From the NCBI GenBank assembly GCA_965249185.1, contig CBDFLS010000002.1, forward strand, positions 620,001 through 684,000: a stretch of DNA of 64,000 bases, written 5' to 3'. Below are positions 26,726 through 35,704 of the stretch, piece by piece. The position numbers and the translations under genes are program-made. This DNA is from CBDFLS01 sp965249185. Its GTDB lineage: Bacteria > Chloroflexota > Dehalococcoidia > Lucifugimonadales > Australimonadaceae. Below the pieces are notes generated by a model that ran no database searches, was not told where the DNA came from, and was given only the letters and a program-made list of their open reading frames with translations. Numbering within the stretch: position 1 is the first letter of the stretch; every line of letters starts with the position of its first letter.

Positions 26726-26732
26726 GCACGTC

Positions 26733-27128
26733 CTACAGCGCGTCGGCGCCGGCCTGGGCCACGATCTCGTCGTTGGCGGCATTGCTGCCGGAGACGCCCA
26801 CGGCACCTATGAGCGTGTCGCCCTCTTTCAGGGGCACCGCCCCCTGCCAGTAGACCAGCTTCCCGCTGTGCAGGACGGTCATGGAGAGGATGATCCGCTC
26901 GTTCATGCGCTCGGCGATCTCGCCGCTGGGCCGGCCCATCATGGCCGAGACCCTGGCCTTGCCGGACGCGATATCGGCCCTGCCGGGGCCGGCGCCTGTC
27001 ATGCGGCCCAGGGCCTGCAGCTCTCCCGCCGAATCGACCACCGCGATGGCCATCTTGAACTCCAACTCCTCGGACTTGGCGACGGCCGCCTTTAGCACTC
27101 GATCAGCCTGCTCGTAAGTCAACGCCAT
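26733..27128 (-). CDS. GlcG/HbpS-type protein (DUF336)
   Basis: A 131-residue protein of the GlcG/HbpS (heme-degrading/corrinoid-utilisation) family. It has a typical ALTYEQADRVLKAAVAKSEEL start, an AVVDSAGELQALGRM strand and the GAVGVSGSNAANDEIVAQAG C-terminus. The biochemical role of most members is unknown; some bind heme, and others sit next to dehydratases or dioxygenases. The ATG at 27128 has AGAGGAGA 8-9 bases upstream. It converges on the isochorismatase gene with only 7 bp between stops. Confidence 0.85.
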   Translation of the reverse strand: MALTYEQADRVLKAAVAKSEELEFKMAIAVVDSAGELQALGRMTGAGPGRADIASGKARVSAMMGRPSGEIAERMNERIILSMTVLHSGKLVYWQGAVPLKEGDTLIGAVGVSGSNAANDEIVAQAGADAL

Positions 27129-27532
27129 GCTGCATTCTCCTCTTACACGTGGAATAGGGTTGGGACCGACGCATGGTAACGCATGAGCGCCCAGAATCAA
27201 AAGGGGGGGCGTGCCTACGACGGATGGGGTCCCACATTTACTGCGGCAGAAACGTGCAAGCCCTCACCGAATCGCTCTCCTAGCGGCCCGCCGGCGAGGC
27301 CTGGCGCTCCAAGGAAGTCATACGGTTTTACTGTTCCACTCCCCCACCTGCCGAGGCACAGCCAGGGACCGCCCTGGACCTCTCCCGCATGCGGACAGGA
27401 TCCATCGCATACGCGGCAAAGAGGGGGCGTACCCCGCAAAAGAGGGATAGAAGAGCTTATGGGCAGACAGGCGGTTCTCGCAATGAGCGCTTGCCGTGGG
27501 GATAACCTATAGGGGATGGTCGCATGGGCAAA
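27129..27532. other. Intergenic region, no gene recognised
   Basis: About 400 bases between the GlcG-like start and a pair of palindromic repeats. Short ORFs on both strands lack SD sites and family similarity. The promoter for the GlcG-like gene must lie here, but I see no clear consensus. Confidence 0.5.
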
Positions 27533-27638
27533 ACCACCTCAGCGTTTGCGAAAGCGGTCGCCAGCCGTGTAAGCTCCCACCCTCGCCAAACCGGCCTGGG
27601 CGAGACCACCTCTGCGTTTGCAGAGGCGGTCACCAGCC
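27533..27638. repeat. Pair of 34-bp palindromic repeats
   Basis: Units at 27533-27566 and 27605-27638 share ACCACCTC.GCGTTTGC and GCGGTC.CCAGCC. The second folds into a perfect hairpin, CCTCTGC (27609-27615) with GCAGAGG (27620-27626) around GTTT; the first is a degenerate version. They look like an intergenic REP-type element just upstream of the LLM monooxygenase start. Confidence 0.75.
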
Positions 27639-27676
27639 AGCGCAAGACCGATTACTTCCAACGTGAAGGGGTTCTA

Positions 27677-28633
27677 ATGAAAATTGGACTGATGGTGGAG
27701 GGCCAGGTGGGCCTTACGTGGGAGCGCTGGAGCCATATTCTGGCGCTGGTGGAGCGGCTGGGCTTCCCCTCCCTGTTCCGCTCGGACCACTACTTTATCG
27801 GCCTGCCTCAGCAGGAATCGCTGGAGCCGTTCCTCTCTTTCGTGGCGGCGGCGAAGGACACCAAGAGCATCCGTTTCGGGCCGCTGGTGACGCCCATCAC
27901 CTTCCGCTCGCCGGTGGAGATCGGGCGCATGGCGGCGCAGATCGACCTGCTCAGCGGAGGACGGTTCGTCATGGGGATCGGGGCGGGCTGGCACGAGCCG
28001 GAGCACCGGGCCTACGGCATCCCCTTCCCGCCCATCGCGGAGCGCTTCGAGCGGCTGGATGAGTCGCTCCAGGTGATCAAGGCGCTCTGGTCACCGGGGC
28101 CGGCGAGCTTCAACGGCCGCCACTACACGCTGGACGGCGCCGACTGCCTGCCGAAGCCCGAGACGGGCCGTCCGCCCATCCTGATCGGCGGCCAGGGGAA
28201 GCGCTACACGCTGCCCCTGGTGGCGCGATACGCCGACGAGTGGAACTGCGTCAATGCGACGCCGGAGTGGTTTGGCGATAGGCTGGAGACGCTGGAACGC
28301 TGCTGCGACGAGGTGGGCCGGGACCCGAAGTCCATCCGGAAGTCCATGATGGTCTTCGGCCTCGTGGGGAAGACGCAGGAGGCCATCGACCGCGGCACGG
28401 AGCGGGTGGGCCGGTTCGTGGCCCGTGGAGAGCGGTTGTCGCTGGACCAGGTGCGCGACAGGGCGAGGGAGCGCGGCATGCTCGTCGGCGGGACCGACGA
28501 GGTGGTCGAGCGCCTGGGCCGGCTGGCGGAGATGGGCCTCGAAGAGGCCCAGTTCCAGCACCTCTTCTTCGACAGCGACGAGGTGCCGGAATACCTGGCC
28601 GCCGAGATCGCGCCCCAGGTCGCCAGCTTGTAG
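27677..28633 (+). CDS. LLM-class flavin-dependent oxidoreductase (luciferase-like)
   Basis: A 318-residue TIM-barrel F420- or FMN-dependent monooxygenase/dehydrogenase. Family landmarks are MKIGLMVEGQ, LGFPSLFRSDHY, the LLSGGRFVMGIGAGWHEPEHRAYG motif and PPILIGGQGKR. It probably oxidises or cleaves a small organic substrate with reduced flavin. The start is ATG 27677 because GAAGGGG lies 6 bases upstream and the family N-terminus begins there; the longer open frame is translated palindromic repeat. A second LLM gene lies convergent, 14 bp away. Confidence 0.9.
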   Translation: MKIGLMVEGQVGLTWERWSHILALVERLGFPSLFRSDHYFIGLPQQESLEPFLSFVAAAKDTKSIRFGPLVTPITFRSPVEIGRMAAQIDLLSGGRFVMGIGAGWHEPEHRAYGIPFPPIAERFERLDESLQVIKALWSPGPASFNGRHYTLDGADCLPKPETGRPPILIGGQGKRYTLPLVARYADEWNCVNATPEWFGDRLETLERCCDEVGRDPKSIRKSMMVFGLVGKTQEAIDRGTERVGRFVARGERLSLDQVRDRARERGMLVGGTDEVVERLGRLAEMGLEEAQFQHLFFDSDEVPEYLAAEIAPQVASL

Positions 28634-28647
28634 CCGCCGGCAGGGCC

Positions 28648-29571
28648 CTAATCCCCCTGTCCCACCACCTCGGCCAGAGCGCCGAGCTGCTCTATCCGGT
28701 CCAAGAGGACGGTGACGATCAGGTGGCCGGCGCCCGCCTCCACGAACTCGGCCACGCGCTCTCGGCAGTGCTCGACGCTCCCAACGATGGCATTCGCCGC
28801 CGGCGCTGGATTCCCGTAGTAGTTGGTGTACCAGTCCTGCACCTGGCGGCGAGCCCGGGCGGCATCGCTGTCGACCACCACGGTCAGCCGCTTGGAGATG
28901 ACGAAGCTGGACGGGTCACGCCCCGCCTCCTCCAGGGACCGCCTGATAAGCGCCACCTGCTCCCTGAACTCGGGCGCGGTCGAGCCGCTGTCCTCCATCC
29001 AGCCGTCGGCCTGACGCACCGCCCGCTGCAGCGTGGCGGGACTCCTTCCGCCGAACCAGACGGGCGGATGGGGCCGCTGGACCGGCTTGGGCTCCATGGA
29101 GGCCCCCTCAAGCTGCCAGATGTCGCCCCGGTAGTTGGCGACCGGCTCCGTCCACAGCGCCTTCATTATCTCCAGCGTCTCGGTGAACCTGCGAACTCGC
29201 CGGTCCGCGGGGGGCCGGAATGGGACATTGTGCCGGGGTGAGGCTGTACCCACTCCCACGATCAGCCGGCCGCCGCTCATCAGGTCTACGCTCGCCATGC
29301 TCTTGGCAAAGGATATGGGGTGCCGGAAGGTCAGCACCACCACCGAGCTGCCCAGCCGCACCCTGGTGGTGACGGCAGCCAGGTAGCCCAAAAGGCTCAC
29401 CGGCTCCAAGATCGGCGACTTGCCCAAGAGCGACTCCATGACCCAGATGCTGTGGTAGTCGAGCTGCTCGGCCCGCTCGGCGAACCGCCGCACCAGGTCC
29501 ATGTCCACGTCCCCCCCGGGAAAATGCTGGGGGATCGACACGCCAATTTGCACCTTGTCTCGCAAAGCCAT
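28648..29571 (-). CDS. LLM-class flavin-dependent oxidoreductase (second copy, different subgroup)
   Basis: A 307-residue luciferase-like protein. The start VQIGVSIPQHFPGG, the VDLMSGGRLIVGVGTASPRHNVPF block and PPVWFGGRSPATLQRAV place it in the TIGR03619/F420-type group rather than with its neighbour at 27677. Paralogue expansion of such monooxygenases is reported for SAR202 bacteria. AGAGGAGGAG precedes the ATG at 29571. It is likely co-transcribed after the TP-linker lipoprotein gene on the same strand. Substrate unknown. Confidence 0.9.
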   Translation of the reverse strand: MALRDKVQIGVSIPQHFPGGDVDMDLVRRFAERAEQLDYHSIWVMESLLGKSPILEPVSLLGYLAAVTTRVRLGSSVVVLTFRHPISFAKSMASVDLMSGGRLIVGVGTASPRHNVPFRPPADRRVRRFTETLEIMKALWTEPVANYRGDIWQLEGASMEPKPVQRPHPPVWFGGRSPATLQRAVRQADGWMEDSGSTAPEFREQVALIRRSLEEAGRDPSSFVISKRLTVVVDSDAARARRQVQDWYTNYYGNPAPAANAIVGSVEHCRERVAEFVEAGAGHLIVTVLLDRIEQLGALAEVVGQGD

Positions 29572-29626
29572 GGCTCCTCCTCTGTTCGTTACGGGTCCAA
29601 GCCACCGGCCCGCACGGGGGGTGGCG

Positions 29627-30145
29627 CTACTTCGCCTCTTCGGCGTAGGTGATCTTCCACGAGTCCTCCGCCATGCGGAAGGCCATACGGATGCGGCGGG
29701 AGCCCAGGGGCTCCCGCATCTTCAAGAACATCTCCGCCTCGTCCGCCCGCGTCATCTGGGGCCCGCTCTCCTCGCTGACCCCAAGCTTAACGCTGAACCG
29801 CTTGATCTGGCCGATCTCGCTCCGGATTTCGCTCTCCCGCTCCGCCCGGTAGCCCTCATCCAGATAGGAGAGGGCCCTCTCCGAGTCGTAGGAGTTGAAG
29901 GCCTCCCAGTAGGCAAACGCAAGCAGGCGGAGCGTCTCCGCCTGCACGGCGGGCGCGGGAAAGGGCGTGGGTGTCGGTGTGGGCACAGGCGTCGGGCTAG
30001 GCGTGGGCGTAGGCGTTCGTGTAGGGCCTGCCGCCGGCGTGGGGCTAGGCGTGGGCATAGGCGTCGGCGTTGGGGTGGGCGCCTCGCTCGTGCAGGCCAC
30101 CCAAAATAGCAGCGTGAGACCGGCCAACACTGACCTCATCACCAT
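29627..30145 (-). CDS. Lipoprotein with a long Thr-Pro linker and a conserved C-terminal domain
   Basis: A 172-residue secreted lipoprotein. A signal peptide (MVMRSVLAGLTLLFWVAC) ends in Cys18 and is followed by about 50 residues of Thr-Pro/Ala-Pro repeats, then a roughly 100-residue domain with an NTF2-like look (AYWEAFNSYDSERALSYLDEGY; C-terminal WKITYAEE). TP linkers of this type are common in Chloroflexota surface proteins and hold the domain away from the membrane. ATG 30145 is preferred for its GGTGGTGAG leader; ATG 30139 is possible. Function unknown. Confidence 0.75.
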   Translation of the reverse strand: MVMRSVLAGLTLLFWVACTSEAPTPTPTPMPTPSPTPAAGPTRTPTPTPSPTPVPTPTPTPFPAPAVQAETLRLLAFAYWEAFNSYDSERALSYLDEGYRAERESEIRSEIGQIKRFSVKLGVSEESGPQMTRADEAEMFLKMREPLGSRRIRMAFRMAEDSWKITYAEEAK

Positions 30146-30239
30146 ACGCTCACCACCCGGTGCGAGAATTCTCCGTGGACTCGCGGGCCCACGCATTGAT
30201 AGCAGAAGCTGGGAGGCGCGGTCAACACCTGTCAACACC

Positions 30240-30469
30240 TCACGACGAAGGCAGGGGCGCGACGGCCGCCACGTCCCGGGGTCTCGGGCGCGGCGTGAAC
30301 AGCATGAGGGCCGCGGCCACAAATAGCGCCACCACCGCCATCCACCAGGCCGGGAAGTACGAGTCGAAGCTGTCCTTCATTATGCCGGTCAGGGGCGCCC
30401 CCACCGCGCTGAAGGCGAGGATCACGGGGAAAGCCAGCCCCCGGATGCTGCCCACGTTGACACGTCCAA
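30240..30469 (-). pseudogene. C-terminal fragment of an MFS transporter
   Basis: About 76 residues with two hydrophobic helices ending in LMLFTPRPRPRD, resembling the last two membrane segments of a major facilitator superfamily protein (GSIRGLAFPVILAFSAVGAPLTGIMKD). The upstream portion would continue past 30469 but is replaced there by IS1380 copy 2. The DNA on the far side of the IS (32234 onward) is lysC, not MFS, so the missing part has been deleted or moved. Confidence 0.8.
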
Positions 30470-30626
30470 CCCACATTTCCCAGATCAGCCGCGTGGGTGC
30501 GTCGTAATCCGGTAAGAGTGCTGCCTATTTGAGCCGCCTACCTGGGCATTATGGGCAGTGTGGGTGCTAGACTGGCCGAGCTAGCGGGCCTAGTTCTGGA
30601 TACCGCAATCTCGCTGGAGGCACCCA

Positions 30627-31982
30627 ATGGGTGAAAGCTCCGACACCCCTTTGAAGCTCCAATTCGACCGCAGAGTCCGCCTGGATTTTCGTGGCGCTAC
30701 CATCACCTCGGACGCCGGACTCCTGGCATGCCGCGAGCTTGATGCCGCTCTGGGGCTCACAGAGACAGCCAACGATTATATCCATGAAAGCCGCACCGGC
30801 CGCAATGTGCAACACCCGCTGTTGCCCTTGCTCAGACAATCGGTGTATAGCCGTCTCGCTGGCTACGAGGACACCAACGACGCTGAACGGCTTGCCCAAG
30901 ACCCGGCTATGCGTGTCATCGTCGGGTGGCAAGGTACTGATAAGCAGGCAGCCAGCACCAATACTATGAGCCGATTTGAGACTGAGGTGTTAACCGAAGA
31001 GGAAAACCTGGATGGGCTTGCGCGCCTGAATGTTGAGTGGGTGGACAGGGCCATGGCCCAGACATCTCACCAGCGAGTTATCCTAGACATGGACAGCTCT
31101 GAAAGCCCGGTGCATGGGCAGCAAGAGGGAGTCGCCTACAACGGCCACTTCGAGTCCGTATGTTATCACCCGCTCTTCCTGTTCAACCATTTCGGAGATT
31201 GCGAAGGTGCAATGCTTCGCCCGGGCAACGTCCACAGCGCTGAGCGGTGGCGGGAGGTTCTGGAGCCAGTCGTGAAGCGATACCAGGAGAAAGGAGTCCG
31301 GCTGCTGTTCCGGGCCGATGCTGCCTTTGCCAAGCCCGAGGTGTACGAGTACCTGGAGTCAAGGGACACTGGCTACGCTATGCGGCTTCCGGCCAACGAG
31401 GTATTACAAGGAAACATCCGGCACCTGCTGAAGCGGCCCGTGGGCAGGCCGCCTAAAGCCTGCCCTGAGCCTGTCGAAGGGAAGCCCGTAGTCCGGTATC
31501 ACGACTTCGTTTACCAGGCCCAGAGCTGGGACATTCCCCGGCGTGTGGTCGCCAAGGTGGAGTGGCGCCAGGGTGAGCTATTCCCGAGGGTCGGGTTCGT
31601 CGTCACCAACCTCAACCTACCGCCGGCAGGCGTAACCCACTTCTACAACGGGCGGGGCACGGCCGAGCAGCGGATCAAGGAAGGTAAATACGCCCTGAAC
31701 TGGACGCGGCTCTCGTGTCACAGGTTCGTTGCTAACCAGGTGAGGCTGTGGCTGTTTGTGCTGGCCTACAACCTGGGCAACTTCATGAGAAGGCTGACTT
31801 TGCCAGAGTCAGTGAAACACTGGTCACTGCGAAGCGTGCAGACCAAGCTCATCAAGATGGGTGGACGTCTGGTGCGGCATGCCAGGAGGTTGGTGTTTCA
31901 GCTTGCTGAGGTGGCAGTGTCCCGGGAGGTATTCCGGCAAGTGTTGGAGCGTATCGCCGGGCTCCATCCAGCACCAGGGTAG
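30627..31982 (+). CDS. IS1380-family transposase
   Basis: A 451-residue DDE transposase, intact, with the Y-(2)-R-(3)-E-(6)-K signature around Glu347. The clear coding change I see from copy 1 is Arg349 instead of Trp, immediately after the catalytic Glu-Gln. Arg is likely the active form since the surrounding spacer in the family is usually polar. Other nucleotide differences are silent or outside the gene. Confidence 0.95.
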   Translation: MGESSDTPLKLQFDRRVRLDFRGATITSDAGLLACRELDAALGLTETANDYIHESRTGRNVQHPLLPLLRQSVYSRLAGYEDTNDAERLAQDPAMRVIVGWQGTDKQAASTNTMSRFETEVLTEEENLDGLARLNVEWVDRAMAQTSHQRVILDMDSSESPVHGQQEGVAYNGHFESVCYHPLFLFNHFGDCEGAMLRPGNVHSAERWREVLEPVVKRYQEKGVRLLFRADAAFAKPEVYEYLESRDTGYAMRLPANEVLQGNIRHLLKRPVGRPPKACPEPVEGKPVVRYHDFVYQAQSWDIPRRVVAKVEWRQGELFPRVGFVVTNLNLPPAGVTHFYNGRGTAEQRIKEGKYALNWTRLSCHRFVANQVRLWLFVLAYNLGNFMRRLTLPESVKHWSLRSVQTKLIKMGGRLVRHARRLVFQLAEVAVSREVFRQVLERIAGLHPAPG

Positions 31983-32144
31983 CGATTATCCTTGAGGTCA
32001 TCCGAGGTGAAGAGAGGCAACCAAGGGCGAGGTGCGCGCCCGGAGGAGTTTGAAGGGAGTGCAAACGTGGTGAAAGCCACCTCCGCTGCCTGGGGCCGCT
32101 AACTCACCACGCCGAGAGATGGTTTTGTGCGCTTGATTGGATGG

Positions 32145-32173
32145 TTGACGGCATCCGTGACTGATACTACGAT
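32145..32173 (+). promoter_or_regulatory. Outward-facing promoter at the right end of IS1380 copy 2
   Basis: Same TTGACG-17-TACGAT arrangement as in copy 1. Here it points into the 3' end of lysC on the opposite strand, so transcription from it would be antisense to lysC. Confidence 0.45.
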
Positions 32174-32261
32174 GGCTCTCGTCGAGGATGGTGCGTTGCT
32201 TGGACCCAGGCAGCTTGATATGCGTAATTCCGGTTTATATAAAGGGCGGGGGCGGGGGAGG

Positions 32262-33476
32262 CTACGCCTGGTCCAGCTCGAAGGCCCGGTGGAGGGCCCG
32301 AACCGCGTCCTGGACCCGGTCCTCGTCCACGATGCACGTAATACGGATCTGAGAGGTGGTGATCAGCTCGATATTGATGCCGGCCTCGAAGAGCGCCCGG
32401 AACATGCGCGAGGCGTAGCCGGGTGAGTTCTGCATGCCGGTGCCCACGATGCTGACATTTCCGAGCCGGTCGTTGCTGACGCACTCGGCGGCGCCGATGG
32501 CCTGGGCCACCGGACGCACCACCTCCAGCGCGCGGGCCAGGTCCGACCGCGATACGGTGAAGGAGACGTCGGTCAACCGCTCGGCGCTGGCGTTCTGAAC
32601 GATGGTGTCGATGCTGACCTGGGCGTCGCTCAGGGGCTCGAAGAGGATGGCGGCGATCCCCGGCCTGTCGGGCACTCCCCGCACGGTGATCCGGGCCACG
32701 TCAGGATCGTGGGCCACGCCCCGCACCTTATTTCGCACTTCCATCTCATCTCCTCCATGGATCAGTGTGCCCGGCGCGTCGGTGAGACTGGAGGCCACCA
32801 GTATGGGCATATTGTAAATGGCCCCCAGCTCGATGGAGCGGGGGTGCATCTTGGCGCCGTAGCTGGCCAGCTCCAACATCTCCTCGTAGCTCAGCTCGTC
32901 GAGCTTGCGGGCCTCGGGGACCACGCGGGGGTCCGCGGTAAAGATGCCCTCCACGTCAGTGTAGACCTCACACCGCTCGGCGCCCAGGCCCGCCGCCAAC
33001 GCCACCGCCGTGGTGTCGGACCCGCCCCGGCCCAGCGTGGTGACGTCCATCTCCTCCGTGATGCCCTGGAATCCGGCCACGATGACCACTAGCCCCTTGT
33101 CCAGCTCCCGGTGGACCCGCTCCAGGTCAAGGGAGACGATGGAGGCGCGGCCGTGGACCCTATCGGTGCGGATGCCGGCCTGGGCGCCGCCCATGCTCAC
33201 GGCGGGAGTGCCCGCCTCCCGCAACGCCATGGCCAGCAGCGTGCACGATACGATCTCTCCGGTGGAGAGGAGAAGGTCCAGCTCCCGCGGGTCGGGGCTG
33301 GCCGTGACCTCGTAGGCCAGGGCCTCCAGCTCGTCGGTGGTGTGGCCCATGGCCGACGCCACGACCACAACCTGGCTCCCCGCGCCACGGGCGGTGGCAA
33401 CGCGGGCGGCCACGCGCCGGATATGTCCTGCGCCGGCCAGGGAGGTGCCGCCGTATTTCTGCACCAGGAGCGCCAC
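32262..33476 (-). CDS. lysC: Aspartate kinase
   Basis: A 404-residue enzyme catalysing ATP-dependent phosphorylation of L-aspartate, the first step to lysine, threonine and methionine. The kinase domain has KYGGTS (7-12), FQGITEE (136-142) and GRGGSDTTA (149-157). Two ACT domains occupy about 265-404 and bind feedback inhibitors. It starts with GTG directly after the thrB stop (TAGGTG), so it is translationally coupled to thrB. The 3' end lies 28 bp from IS1380 copy 2 and is complete. Confidence 0.97.
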   Translation of the reverse strand: MALLVQKYGGTSLAGAGHIRRVAARVATARGAGSQVVVVASAMGHTTDELEALAYEVTASPDPRELDLLLSTGEIVSCTLLAMALREAGTPAVSMGGAQAGIRTDRVHGRASIVSLDLERVHRELDKGLVVIVAGFQGITEEMDVTTLGRGGSDTTAVALAAGLGAERCEVYTDVEGIFTADPRVVPEARKLDELSYEEMLELASYGAKMHPRSIELGAIYNMPILVASSLTDAPGTLIHGGDEMEVRNKVRGVAHDPDVARITVRGVPDRPGIAAILFEPLSDAQVSIDTIVQNASAERLTDVSFTVSRSDLARALEVVRPVAQAIGAAECVSNDRLGNVSIVGTGMQNSPGYASRMFRALFEAGINIELITTSQIRITCIVDEDRVQDAVRALHRAFELDQA

Positions 33477-34418
33477 CTACTCCTCCTCGTCCGGGGCCAG
33501 GACCTCGACGCCGGTGGGGGACGGCTCCAGCACCCGGAAGGTGCCGGGCACCCGCGCCTTGTCGGCGGCGTCGGCCATCTCGTAGCCGATGGTGGTGGCG
33601 CGGTGCTCCGACTTCATGGTCAGCGCCATGACCGAGGAGCCGGCGCCGGAGAGGAAGACCCCGTGGGCTCCCGCCTTGAGCGCGTTGTCGAAGATCTGTT
33701 TCATGGGCGCGAACATCCGCTGGCGCGCCGGCTGGTGCAGGCGGTCCTGGGTGGCCACCCGCAGATACTCGGGATGCCCGGTGGTGAGCCCCGCCACCAG
33801 CAGCGCGGCGCGTCCGATGTTGAACACCGCGTCCTCCCGGGGGACCTGGGGCGCCAGCACCTCCCGGGCCTGTTTGGTGGTCAGGGGCTGGTCCGGTATG
33901 AAGACCACGCACTGGAGGTCCGGCGGCAGCGGCACGGGCGCCGCCAGGAGCTTCGACCCCTCTCTGACAACGATGCAGCAGCCGCCCAGAAGCGCCGCCG
34001 CCACGTTGTCCGGGTGTCCCTCCAGCTCGGTGGCCAGCTCCAGCAGACGAGGGGGCGGCACCGGGCTGTCCAGCAGCGCGTTGGCGGCAGCCAGCCCCCC
34101 AACGATGGCGCAGGCGCTGCTGCCCAGGCCCCGGGCCAGCGGCACCTCGTGCCACGACGTGATCCGCAACCCCTCGGCGACAACGCCCACCTCATCCAGG
34201 AGCCGCTGGGCGGCCCGGTAGGTCAGGTTGCGCTCGTCGGTCCGCAGATGATCGGCCCCCTCGCCATGAACGGTAACCTGCGCGGGCCCGCCCCACTGGA
34301 GGTGGACCCGGTTCCACATGCTCAGCGCGAGTCCCAGGGCGTCGAAGCCTGGCCCCAGGTTGGCGCTGGTGGCCGGAACGCGGACGGTGATGGCCTGGTG
34401 AGCGGGGGAGTGTCGCAT
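33477..34418 (-). CDS. thrB: Homoserine kinase
   Basis: A 313-residue GHMP-family kinase that phosphorylates L-homoserine for threonine synthesis. The N-terminal VRVPATSANLGPGFDALG motif and the ATP-binding PLARGLGSSA loop (93-102) are typical, and GAHGVFLSGAGSSVMAL is the third GHMP motif. It is the first gene of a two-gene unit with lysC; the stop codon abuts the lysC start. Size matches the family. The SD before ATG 34418 is weak. Confidence 0.96.
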   Translation of the reverse strand: MRHSPAHQAITVRVPATSANLGPGFDALGLALSMWNRVHLQWGGPAQVTVHGEGADHLRTDERNLTYRAAQRLLDEVGVVAEGLRITSWHEVPLARGLGSSACAIVGGLAAANALLDSPVPPPRLLELATELEGHPDNVAAALLGGCCIVVREGSKLLAAPVPLPPDLQCVVFIPDQPLTTKQAREVLAPQVPREDAVFNIGRAALLVAGLTTGHPEYLRVATQDRLHQPARQRMFAPMKQIFDNALKAGAHGVFLSGAGSSVMALTMKSEHRATTIGYEMADAADKARVPGTFRVLEPSPTGVEVLAPDEEE

Positions 34419-34602
34419 CGGTTCGAGCCCCAGGCAGTATAGCGCGACGGCACGAAGGCGACAATGTAAGGGAGAATACAGGGGAAATGCGGGGAGCGAG
34501 AGCGAAGACGGGTACGAACCCGGCCCCCGGCCCCACGTCAGGTGCTATACTGCTGCCTCGCTAGAGTCCATCCCTTCAGATCAGAGTCAAAAGAGGCCGT
34601 TT

Positions 34603-35637
34603 GTGGGAGTCCTGTACGTGTGCGGGCAGGGGCCCGGCGCCGGAAGCACCGCGCTGTGCGCCGCCCTGGCAACGACGTGGCGGCGAGCGGGACGGCGGGT
34701 AGCGCTGCTGAAGCCGGTGTCGCTCGGCGAAACGGGCGCCGCCGACGCGGAGCTGTTCGCCTCCATAATCAACGGCCCCGGCACCAACGGCCACGGCCCA
34801 GTCCAACACCCCATTGTCGTGACCGGCCCAGAGCTGGAGCGGAGCGTGGCCGATGCAGCCGCGAAAGCCGTGGAGGCGCTGGGGCGGGAGGCGGACGTGG
34901 TGCTCGTGGAGGGGCTGCCACTGGCAGGCGCCGATGGCGCGCCGTCGGTCGCCTCGGCATCTCTGGCCCAACGGCTGAATGCCCAGGTGCTGGGGGTGGT
35001 TCCCTACGCTCCCGGCCTCTCGGCGGAGAGCGCCGCGATGTGGCGCGAGGCCTTCGGCGCCACGCTGGCCGGCCTGCTCATCAACCGCCGCACCCGTTAC
35101 GCCGAGCACGACATCACCGCCCGGCTTGCGCCCGAGCTCCAGGAGGCGGGTCTCCCCGTGGTGGGCGTGGTGCCGGAGGAGCGCCTGTTGCTAACGCCCA
35201 CGGTGCGCCAGGTGGCGGACCACCTGCAGGCCCAGTTCTATGTCTGGGAGTCCAAGGACCAGGCGCTCGTGGAGTACTTCCTTATCGGCGGTCTGGTCCT
35301 GGAGTGGGGAGTCAGCTACTTCGACCGGTTCCCAAACCAGGCGGTCATCGTCCAGGCGCAGCGCCCGGACATCGCCATGGCCGCGCTGAGCTGCCCCCTG
35401 AGCTGCCTCATCCTGACGGGCGGCGGCGAGCCCACCCAGTACACGTACCAGCGGGCCGATCAGGAGGAGATCCCCTTGCTGATGGTGGAGCGCGACACGC
35501 ACGCCACGGCGGAGACGCTGGGCTCGGTCCAGGAGCGCGTCTCGGTCCACCACCCCCGGAAGGTGGAGCGGTTCGCCGAGCTGCTCACCGATAGGCTGGA
35601 CTGGGCGGCGGCCGAGCGAGCGGCCGGTCTTCGGTAA
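34603..35637 (+). CDS. P-loop/DRTGG-domain protein (phosphotransacetylase N-terminal-like)
   Basis: A 344-residue protein. The N-terminal half is a dethiobiotin-synthetase/CobQ-like P-loop domain (AAA_26) with GQGPGAGST (8-16), an acidic EGLPLAG motif and GLLINRR. The C-terminal half is a DRTGG domain, as found between the two halves of bacterial Pta and in stand-alone regulators. No acetyltransferase domain is present. A role in nucleotide-dependent regulation or an acyl-phosphate pathway is possible but unproven. The GTG start has AGAGG 6 bases upstream. Confidence 0.78.
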   Translation: MGVLYVCGQGPGAGSTALCAALATTWRRAGRRVALLKPVSLGETGAADAELFASIINGPGTNGHGPVQHPIVVTGPELERSVADAAAKAVEALGREADVVLVEGLPLAGADGAPSVASASLAQRLNAQVLGVVPYAPGLSAESAAMWREAFGATLAGLLINRRTRYAEHDITARLAPELQEAGLPVVGVVPEERLLLTPTVRQVADHLQAQFYVWESKDQALVEYFLIGGLVLEWGVSYFDRFPNQAVIVQAQRPDIAMAALSCPLSCLILTGGGEPTQYTYQRADQEEIPLLMVERDTHATAETLGSVQERVSVHHPRKVERFAELLTDRLDWAAAERAAGLR

Positions 35638-35704
35638 CCCCCATTCTCACCCAAGCCCGGATTGCCTCGAACCCAGATTGCCTCAAGAAGGAAAAAACGG
35701 AGCC

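Larger units (their letters stand above)
30470..32233 (+). mobile_element. IS1380-family insertion sequence, copy 2
   Basis: A 1764-bp element nearly identical to copy 1, with about half a dozen single-base differences seen by eye, in the same orientation. The terminal repeats are present; the inner right end has GCGT where copy 1 has GGGT. Unlike copy 1 the flanks do not match (TCCAA on the left, TTATA on the right), so there is no target duplication. Together with the beheaded MFS gene this suggests an IS-mediated deletion or an assembly join. Confidence 0.93.

Noticed and set aside
29960..30110. Gly-Val repeat ORF on the plus strand
   Set aside because: It is the antisense of the Thr-Pro linker of the lipoprotein on the minus strand.
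245..32233. The two IS1380 copies as ends of a 32-kb composite transposon
   Set aside because: Copy 1 has its own 5-bp duplication on both sides and copy 2 has none, so the block did not move as a unit.
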